DNA from: Solen grandis
Taxonomy: Eukaryota; Mollusca; Bivalvia; Adapedonta; Solenidae
Length of the DNA stretch: 64,000 nucleotides
Reading direction: 5' to 3'
NCBI GenBank assembly: GCA_021229015.1
Contig: CM037785.1
Coordinates: forward strand, 2,882,350-2,946,349
Shown here: one piece after another, positions 59,501 to 64,000 of the stretch
Position numbering within the stretch: position 1 is the first letter of the stretch
Layout: every line of letters starts with the position of its first letter
Made by a program: the position numbers and the translations under genes
The notes under the pieces: model-generated
What the model saw: only the letters and a program-made list of their open reading frames with translations
Database searches by the model: none
Told to the model about the DNA's origin: nothing

Positions 59501-60276
59501 CTTTTTTTTTTCTGGGAAAAAAAAAATTAGGGAAACAAACTGCTATCAATAAGAAAAAGTAATTGAAAAATCCAGTTAGGAAATCTGAGGGATTTTAGAA
59601 CATGGATAAAGAGAAAATGTGAGTGGAAAGAAGACATATTTGACAAGGTAGGAAAAATAAGAGAAAAGACCGATGTGGTAAAACTGAGTTATAAAGATGC
59701 CAATTTACATTTGCTTAAAACTTCTAACAGTAAAATGAATTTTCAAATTTATCCTGTTTGCCACATGCGTTAGATTTTATTATTGAATATCTATTTTTGA
59801 CTTTTTGAATTTGTTTCATACATCAATGAATTATCAAATTTTATAGTTCAATTTCTGAAATGAACCAAAATTTTTGTCAAACAACAGCACATGTTTCAAT
59901 AACCTTCTTGTTATAAAACTTTGTTGACCTCATCAGTAATTAATAAGACTATTTGCTTTTCAAATCACCGAAATTAGATATATTGCATGAATCAGAAAAG
60001 GGATTAAGTCACAAAATCTGCCTCTTGTTGAATTAAATCTAAGAGACAGCCTTCTGCTACACAAAATCTGATAAAAAATGAAAACAAATACTTTTTCAGG
60101 CAGATTACAGTATGAGAAAGATGTCCAATGTTGTCCAAGGTACCGAAGGGTTAAGGAGGTCATGTCAGTACTATCCCCTGTACACAACCCTGTGGGAAAG
60201 AAATGGACATACTGTCTTACCTTTTGTCATAGTTCTGGCCATGGACATCCTGGTACCCGGTGGCCCCGCCTTTCCC
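44428..60276 (-). CDS. HEATR4: HEAT-repeat protein, HEATR4-like (C-terminal ~380 aa, 11 exons; 5' part missing)
   Basis: Eleven exons on the minus strand join in phase to a C-terminal ~380 residues made of HEAT-type helix pairs, ending in a stop. HEAT arrays are scaffolds for protein contacts; no enzymatic site is expected. Diagnostic pieces: YGGLKWERVK, PEERRDAAKHLGVLRCGD, RTRYEAAKSLILLGCWDEDV, RISAAKALAALGMFGKACDR, DTDEDVRAQAVISV, LLLEMLELDASEYVRLM and VLRALRERDKVEGALAR-stop. The sequence and order match my memory of vertebrate HEATR4, a poorly characterised and mainly testis-expressed protein; that name is from memory, not a search. Exons (minus order): 60276-60221, 53348-53275, 52573-52396, 50629-50508, 49932-49747, 49455-49326, 47774-47692, 46668-46595, 46109-46058, 45088-45003, 44523-44428. 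Human HEATR4 is about 1000 residues, so over half should lie upstream, partly beyond the window. Odd points: one base is missing in the penultimate exon, and an exon acceptor is duplicated in a tandem array. Confidence 0.8.
44592..44832. mobile_element. piggyBac-like MITE, copy 1 (intron)
   Basis: TTAA target duplications on both sides; TIR CCCTTTCCCTCATA / TATGAGGGAAAGGG (one end slightly diverged). It contains a perfect 31 bp palindrome at 44651-44681 (arms GATCAGCCTGCGAGT). Same family as 46708-46949 and 56946-57187, here in the opposite orientation. About 240 bp, non-coding. Confidence 0.85.
45003..45088 (-). CDS. HEATR4: HEATR4-like penultimate exon, with an apparent 1-base deletion
   Basis: Acceptor GTTTTAG|, donor ATG|GTGAGT. 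The exon is 86 bp, but its neighbours demand a multiple of three (phase 0 in, phase 0 out). The first third reads sensibly in phase 0 (GTLEMKTEK) and the rest only in a shifted frame (DIRLLLEMLELDASEYVRLM). One extra G next to 45061/45062 would make the exon 87 bp and restore the whole HEAT helix pair. As written the protein would be truncated. Either a consensus error or a true frameshift allele. Confidence 0.8.
45411..45535. mobile_element. Short MITE, ~125 bp (intron)
   Basis: GTGTGTTCAGTCA at the left and its complement TGACTGAACACAC at the right form 13 bp perfect TIRs. The interior has CGTTCGCTCAC and CTCACGTTAG as weaker inverted pieces. No ORF. Superfamily unclear. Confidence 0.65.
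46058..46109 (-). CDS. HEATR4: HEATR4-like exon (52 bp)
   Basis: Acceptor CACACAG|, donor GTG|GTGAGT. Joined to the previous exon's AA it encodes KRLEDTDEDVRAQAVISV; 'D.DE.VRAQAV.S.' is a typical HEAT helix B. Ends in phase 0. Confidence 0.85.
46595..46668 (-). CDS. HEATR4: HEATR4-like exon (74 bp)
   Basis: Acceptor CTTCAG|, donor GAAAA|GTAAGA. It encodes DVRISAAKALAALGMFGKAC then DRIE, with the canonical HEAT 'DVR..AA.ALA.LG' signature. Ends in phase 2. Confidence 0.88.
46708..46949. mobile_element. piggyBac-like MITE, copy 2 (intron)
   Basis: TTAA, then CCCTTTCCCTCATA...TATGAGGGAAAGGG, then TTAA. Internal 31 bp palindrome at 46860-46890. Nearly the same as copy 3 and inverted relative to copy 1. 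Confidence 0.88.
47692..47774 (-). CDS. HEATR4: HEATR4-like exon (83 bp)
   Basis: Acceptor CACCACAG|, donor CGG|GTAAGT (consensus). With the incoming G it encodes GKENVCKRGEEEKIY then QILERKLWDDPTR, completing one HEAT unit and leading into the next. Ends in phase 0. Confidence 0.88.
47872..49193. mobile_element. Internally repeated TIR element, subfamily 3, copy 2 (intron)
   Basis: Same 5' end (ACAAGAGGGCCAAGATGGCC, GATCGCTCACCTGA, AAAAGTATCATTCATTGCC) and 3' end (CTCACCCTGAGCTATGCTCAGGTGAG then CTAAAA) as 34736-35938, with the same ~145 bp units and the same embedded TTGTTGACGGA(C/T)GAC junctions. A stretch at about 48241-48345 has lost many single bases relative to the unit, unlike the rest. 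It lies between the 130 bp and 83 bp exons. Confidence 0.85.
49326..49455 (-). CDS. HEATR4: HEATR4-like exon (130 bp)
   Basis: Acceptor CACTACAG|, donor CTAG|GTACGT. It encodes ALETLVKQLSCSNWEVVQHL and on to VWKYRALAADLLIVLG, a helix pair of HEAT type. Starts in phase 0, ends in phase 1. Confidence 0.88.
49747..49932 (-). CDS. HEATR4: HEATR4-like exon (186 bp)
   Basis: Acceptor CTTTTTAG|, donor AAG|GTGGGT. Exactly 62 codons: KTSTFPELVKVLSHFCRNPD, an acidic turn, FDSAVLLGKLCVADEYAKFK and SDTHIKAK. Phase 0 on both sides. Confidence 0.88.
50000..50330. repeat. Two-unit fragment of an internally repeated element (intron)
   Basis: Two ~170 bp units align: GTCT(G/A)GGACATTCTG...AC(C/A)AAGA(C/T)ATTGTGC. 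They carry the AAGGGCCATA motif seen in other internally repeated elements, followed by a GC-richer tail (about 50285-50330). Confidence 0.45.
50508..50629 (-). CDS. HEATR4: HEATR4-like exon (122 bp)
   Basis: Acceptor TGTACAG|, donor AAG|GTAACA. With the incoming G it encodes GCWDEDVLQLILMFLVTG, then NSEIRQDLIQTMIDGKNVQY and VNK. Ends in phase 0. 'LG-CWDE-VL' across the junction with the previous exon is the part most reminiscent of HEATR4. Confidence 0.88.
50814..51983. mobile_element. Internally repeated TIR element, subfamily 5, copy 1 (intron)
   Basis: Begins ACAAGAG with hairpin GCTGTC-AGAG-GACAGC, then GCTCGACTATTCAAAAG. It ends TCTTCAAATAGTTGAGTTAAAA, complementary to the 5' end. Units of ~170 bp contain GCATGCAAAACTTTAACCAA, TTTCTAAGTTAAAAAGGGGCC and ATAATTTGTAATATATTCCATCAA (read in pieces). 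A GCCGACACCGACGCAAGGGCGAC patch precedes the 3' end. No ORF. A related copy is at 62925-63979. Confidence 0.75.
52396..52573 (-). CDS. HEATR4: HEATR4-like exon (178 bp)
   Basis: Acceptor GTGCTTCAG|, donor CTGG|GTATGT. It encodes TVVHVNLVSMRPEERRDAAK, HLGVLRCGDAMVFFALKERL and RVDEDSRTRYEAAKSLILLG, two HEAT helix pairs. Starts in phase 0, ends in phase 1. Its acceptor and first bases lie at the edge of the 49 bp tandem array. Confidence 0.9.
52561..52857. repeat. 49 bp tandem array overlapping an exon's 3' splice site
   Basis: Copies start at 52561, 52610, 52659, 52708, 52755 and 52804 (period 49, once 47). On the gene's strand each contains TTTTGTGCTTCAG|ACTGTGG, that is the acceptor plus the first bases of the 178 bp exon. 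In the extra copies the sequence continues ACATGTGTAAGG (a donor-like GTAAGG) instead of exon sequence. Confidence 0.92.
53275..53348 (-). CDS. HEATR4: HEATR4-like exon (74 bp)
   Basis: Acceptor GTTTTAAG|, donor AAG|GTATTT. It encodes STWSRLKPSSRGKEYGGLKW then ERVK after completing an incoming one-base codon. Only this frame is open, and it fits both neighbours (phase 1 in, phase 0 out). Splice sites are weaker than those of the other exons. Confidence 0.72.
54497..54661 (-). repeat. Old SINE-like remnant
   Basis: On the minus strand GTCCAGATAGCATAGTGAT and, about 35 bases on, AGGTTTGATCCCTG resemble A and B boxes of a decayed tRNA-derived SINE. Stop at moderate confidence because both boxes are imperfect. 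Confidence 0.4.
55085..55326. mobile_element. Short element of the GCTCACCT..AGGTGAGC type
   Basis: TTATAAGCTCACCTAAG near the left end and TATCAGGTGAGCAAATG at the right are inverted. The interior contains CAAAGGCCCATAACTCCTGA, the motif shared with the longer internally repeated elements. About 240 bp, apparently a single-unit form. Confidence 0.5.
56946..57187. mobile_element. piggyBac-like MITE, copy 3 (intron)
   Basis: TTAA, CCCTTTCCCTCATA ... ATATGAGGGAAAGGG, TTAA. Internal 31 bp palindrome at 57098-57128. Same orientation as copy 2. Confidence 0.88.
58959..59132. mobile_element. Mariner-like MITE, ~174 bp (intron)
   Basis: TAGTAAAATCTCA and its complement TGAGATTTTACTA are perfect 13 bp TIRs flanked by TA. 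Interior repeats AAGACCACCTCA(C/T)TATTAAGACCA. The TIR differs from CAGTAAAACCTC at 36237 by few bases, so the two belong to one group. Confidence 0.8.
60221..60276 (-). CDS. HEATR4: HEATR4-like exon (56 bp), most upstream one recognised
   Basis: Acceptor GGTTGCAG|, donor AAAG|GTAAGA (both strong). The frame that connects to the next exon reads GKAGPPGTRMSMARTMTK plus one base, entering in phase 2. A second open frame exists but hits a stop in the next exon. Confidence 0.65.
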
Positions 60277-61103
60277 CTGCAACCAACATAGATACACTTC
60301 AGCCATATCTGCCAAAACTGATTTTTTCACCCTTTATTACAAGAGTCGTCAAGGAAATGACCATGCCACCATCATCAGTCGCCAGTAAGTCATACACAGG
60401 CTAATTTTTTTTTACACTCTTAGCTATTTTTCAGTTGCTTTAAGATGCAGAGTCAACTGTGCAAACTATAAAAAGTAAAAGCCATCTGTCTGATCTACCT
60501 TTTGAATGATTCAACATGGTTTTAAAGGGAACATGTAGTAAAAGGATAATGAAACATTCTGTTACATCACCTTTCAATATAAGGCCTGTCTTTACCTTTT
60601 ATGGGATTATTTTCCTTCCTTGGCTAGGTCAACTGCTCCCAAAAAGTATCAGAAACAAACCCTAGGTCACAAAAAAAATTCTGTTTCTGGCCTCCAGCAA
60701 ATAAAAAAGAGGGTTGGTAGGTCGGGATTTTATTATTATTATTTTTTTTTTACATGAAGCAGAAGGTAAAAAAAGGGAAATATTTTTTATAAAGGCAGAA
60801 AGGTAAAAAGGATCGGTTGTTGAAAAAGGTCATTTGAGAGACCAGAAAAGGAACTTTTTTTTTTTTTTGCCCTATGTGTTCATTAGTGTAAATCAGGTCA
60901 ACTGTTGATCACATGCTATCCCAGAATAGCTACTGGGTAATCTGTGCTTAGTGCTTGATTTTGATACTTCTGTTAAATAGGAAAGGTCCCTTGTGTCTTG
61001 TCAATGTCAATATGTAATTTGCTATACAATGAGCAAATGAGGGCTGGTGTATCATTCACTCAAAATTTGAGACACCAGGTGAAGGATCAAAACTAGATGT
61101 AAC

Positions 61104-61156
61104 CTGAAACACTTGGCTTCGGTGCACATTGAACCCGCTCTTCACTGCATCCAATC
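61104..61156 (-). CDS. Weak candidate upstream exon
   Basis: TCTGGACAG|...CAG|GTTACA bounds 53 bp that is open in two frames (one reads LDAVKSGFNVHRSQVFQ). Neither ends in the phase 2 needed by the 56 bp exon, so it is either not part of this gene or another exon lies between. Confidence 0.18.
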
Positions 61157-62537
61157 CTGTCCAGAAATATACATAATGAAACACTATTGCCTACAGAATT
61201 CTAAACAATCAGAATATTCCTATAATATAAACTTTCTTCTTTAAGAGCTCTGAATAAAAGGATTTTAAATCACATGTGTGTTCCATAATAGTGACTTAGA
61301 AAAAATATCATAGTGTAATCACATGGTAGTTTTTTCCACAATTACTTTTGTTTTAATTCAACCTAACCAAATAGATAAGATCAATACACAATATATCATC
61401 AATTTAATGCAGATATTAATGCACAAAACAATAAAAGCATACACTTAAGGTTTATTCTACCACATGACCCTCTGGTATGATACTACAACCAGTTAGAACA
61501 GGGACACTGGACTGTCCTCCCCATGATTATAACGACACACTATCAAAACTGTCTTAAGCAACCCGTCAAGGAAATAAGAGAAAGTGGCTGCACCGTCCAG
61601 GTGGCTGCTAAATGAAGGTTACATGCTGTAATTTTGATGTATTTTCACTGATCTTAATGCTGACGTAGATGGCATAGTACAGGTGACTATATTCACAGGT
61701 TTGCTTGCAGGGCTAATCAAGCTTCCTGAAATAAGTTAACTGCTTAGTAAAGGTGAATACAAACAGAGGTTAACCTGCAGACTATGGGGTCTTAAAGGAA
61801 ATTTTGCAGCAAAAACAGAACTCTCAAGTGAAGCATGTAGTAATGGATCCGCATACCAAACAAAGCTGTTTTCAAGTTTGTAAGGGAGATACATGACAGG
61901 ATCAACTATGGTGTTATTTGTTTTAACTTTGTTTCACTTTTTTACAAATTGGTGTTTTAAGTTTAAATACCAGGAACATGGCACTGATACAATAAACACG
62001 GTCCCACAAACTCACTCCGACATCCTCCACCTTGATATATGGGTTTATAAGCTCATAATTATAACATATAGGCTTAACTAACATTGAATGTCTGGTTATT
62101 TCATCATTGAAATGTTTGAGAATTTAAAATACAGAAACAGGTTACATGTTTACAATGCAATGTAAATATTCACTGAACATCTTTAAAGATAAGACACATT
62201 TTATTTTAAGGACAGTTTCCTGAAGAAGATAAACCCTTAAATTAGCAAAACCAACAAAGAAAAGGTAGGCAAAAATGCTAGCACAACATAATACAATTCA
62301 CAAAACTGTTCAAAGCTTTAACAAAATAAATACAAATGTTTTGTTATATATATATAGCACCATACACACGCCCAAAGCGGCTGCAACAACAACAATAAAT
62401 AAATACACAGCCAACTAGAGAGAATACTGCTCAAATTAAATGTTGTTGTTTTTTTACATATAACTGTTCTTAGTTTGATCTTCATTATTTGTTTGTAATA
62501 ATGAAAGATAACACTCAGCAGGTACTGGTTGAATATT
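61157..62537. other. No exon recognised
   Basis: AT-rich, presumably intronic or 5' flank of the HEATR4-like gene. A short minus-strand open stretch at about 62000-62040 (KVEDVG then GTGAGT) is too small to support. Confidence 0.35.
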
Positions 62538-62804
62538 GCTGATTTCAAACTTTTAAAATTCAATAACTAGCGTTCAAATATTGCTGCTTTCAAACTTTTA
62601 GATTCCATAACTAATGGTCAAATATTGCTGCTTTCAAACTTTGAGATTCCATAACTAATGGTCAAATATTGCTGATTTAAAACTTTAAGACTCCAAAACT
62701 AGCGATCTCAAACTTTAAGATTCCTTAACTAATGGTCAGATATTACTGATTTCAACTTTTAGATTCCATAACTAATGGTCAAATATTGCTGATTTCAAAC
62801 TAGA
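62538..62804. repeat. ~53 bp tandem repeat, about five units
   Basis: Units contain CTTTTAGATTCCATAACTAA then TGGTCAAATATTGCTGATTT and CAAA, with point changes and one shortened copy. Confidence 0.85.
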
Positions 62805-62924
62805 TCAAGAATTTTTAGCTTACAACACTGTATAAGAACGGTACTCTTTTTTAATAAATTAAGGGCCATAATTCTACACCATTTTGATATATAATCCAGA
62901 AAAAAATAATACAACATTGACAGA

Positions 62925-63979
62925 AACAAGAGCTGTCAGAGAACAGCATGCTCGCCTTTTCAAAATGCTTTTTGGTAAATCAAATGAAACCTGTTTCAAT
63001 TCTTGCCCTTCACATACCCTGTATATAATAATAGTCAAAAATGATATACCTTGATCGTCTGATACCCCTTAATATTTTTATGAAGTCTAAAATCAATCCC
63101 ATGCCTAGTTACTGAGACATAAACATAATAAAACTGTACATGCAAAATTTTAACCAAGTATCCAAGTTAGAAAAGGGCTATAATTTGTATAAAATTCAGT
63201 CCAAGAGTTATCCTCCTTGGTTTTCTGATGCCCCTGAATACACTCCTTAACTTTCTAGTCAATACCATAAACACTTTCTGAGATATAAGCTGGATAGAAG
63301 CTGAATTCAAAACTTTAACCAATATTTCTAAGTTAAAAGGGGGCCATAATTTGTAATATATTCTATCAAGTGTTATCTTCCTTGATAGTATGATACCCCT
63401 AAACATATTAAAGATGTTTCAAATCAATCACATGCCTGGATTCTGAGATATAAACATGAAAGAACCTTGCATGCAAAACTTTAACCAAAATTTCTAAGTT
63501 AAAAATGGGGCCATAACTTCCAATATATTCCATCAAAAGTTATCATCCTTGATAGTATGATACCCCTAAACGTATTAAAGATGTTTCAAATCTTTTATCT
63601 ACCTTGGTTGTCTGATGCCCCTAAACATATTCATAAACTTTCAAGTCAATACCATGGAATGGTTATTGAGATACAAACTGGATAGTAGCTTGCATGCAAA
63701 ACTTTAACCAAATTTTCCATTACATGCAAACTTTAAACAAAATTTCGAAGTTAAAAAGGGGCCATAATTTATATTATATTCAGTCAAGAGTTATCTAACT
63801 TGGTTGTCTGATGCCCTGAACATATTTATAAACTTTCAAGTCAATACCATAAATGGTTATCGAGATATAAGGTTGATAGTAAACTTGCATGCAAAACTTT
63901 AATTAAAGCTACAACGCCAACACCGATGCAAGGGCGACTACATTAGCTTTCATATTCTTCTAATAGTCCAGCTAAAAAT
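62925..63979. mobile_element. Internally repeated TIR element, subfamily 5, copy 2
   Basis: Begins ACAAGAG with hairpin GCTGTC-AGAG-AACAGC and GCTCGCC. It ends TTCTAATAGTCCAGCTAAAAA after a CCAACACCGATGCAAGGGCGAC patch. Units match 50814-51983 (GCATGCAAAACTTTAACCAA, AAGTTAAAAAGGGGCCATAA). Confidence 0.75.
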
Positions 63980-64000
63980 ACAAAAAAACTGATGGATAGT

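Larger units (their letters stand above)
53349..60220 (-). other. Large intron of the HEATR4-like gene, repeat-rich
   Basis: 6.9 kb without recognised exons. It holds a SINE-like remnant (about 54497-54661), a short TIR element (55085-55326), a piggyBac-like MITE, a degenerate relative near 57433-57500, a mariner-like MITE (58959-59132) and a poly-C run at about 58599-58611. Additional small exons cannot be excluded. Confidence 0.5.

Overview
The window looks like AT-rich nuclear DNA of an invertebrate animal, most likely a bivalve mollusc and probably a heterodont clam. That placement rests on small exons with GT-AG introns, tRNA-derived SINEs, and many copies of a dispersed repeat beginning AACAAGAGGGCC and ending CAGGTGAGCTAAAAA, which I recognise from clam genomes. 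The species is an inference. There are no prokaryotic features, operons or CRISPR loci. Two 100-base N gaps (27552-27651 and 38702-38801) mark a draft assembly. About 7.4 kb (roughly 5330-12730) has an abnormal homopolymer-inflated texture and is probably unpolished gap-fill.

Layout: 1-1320 holds a dispersed repeat and a degenerate ~140 bp tandem array. A SAM-domain-like exon follows at 1382-1564. 3196-5560 is a repeat with terminal inverted repeats (TIRs), and then comes the low-quality stretch. At 14209-16137 there is one intact single-exon gene for an SLC5 sodium:solute symporter, with a CRE and a TATA-like box upstream. 16-30 kb is gene-poor, with SINEs, MITEs, a possible 5.6 kb TIR-bounded element containing a weak two-exon gene candidate, and a decayed LINE. 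30-38.7 kb is a stack of nested transposable elements. 39.1-40.9 kb holds two minisatellites.

From about 60.3 kb down to 44.4 kb, on the minus strand, eleven exons encode the C-terminal ~380 residues of a HEAT-repeat protein resembling vertebrate HEATR4. All phases agree except for one base missing in the penultimate exon. Its introns carry three TTAA-flanked piggyBac-like MITEs, a mariner-like MITE, a short TIR element and several long internally repeated elements. The acceptor of the 178 bp exon has been amplified into a 49 bp tandem array.

The most unusual pattern is architectural. Three groups of internally repeated elements with unrelated bodies share a 5' hairpin, a short TIR, 145-190 bp internal repeats, a GACG-rich patch and a 3' complementary end running into A's. 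None encodes a recognisable protein. They may be non-autonomous Helitron/Helentron- or 'pearl'-like elements, or something not yet classified.
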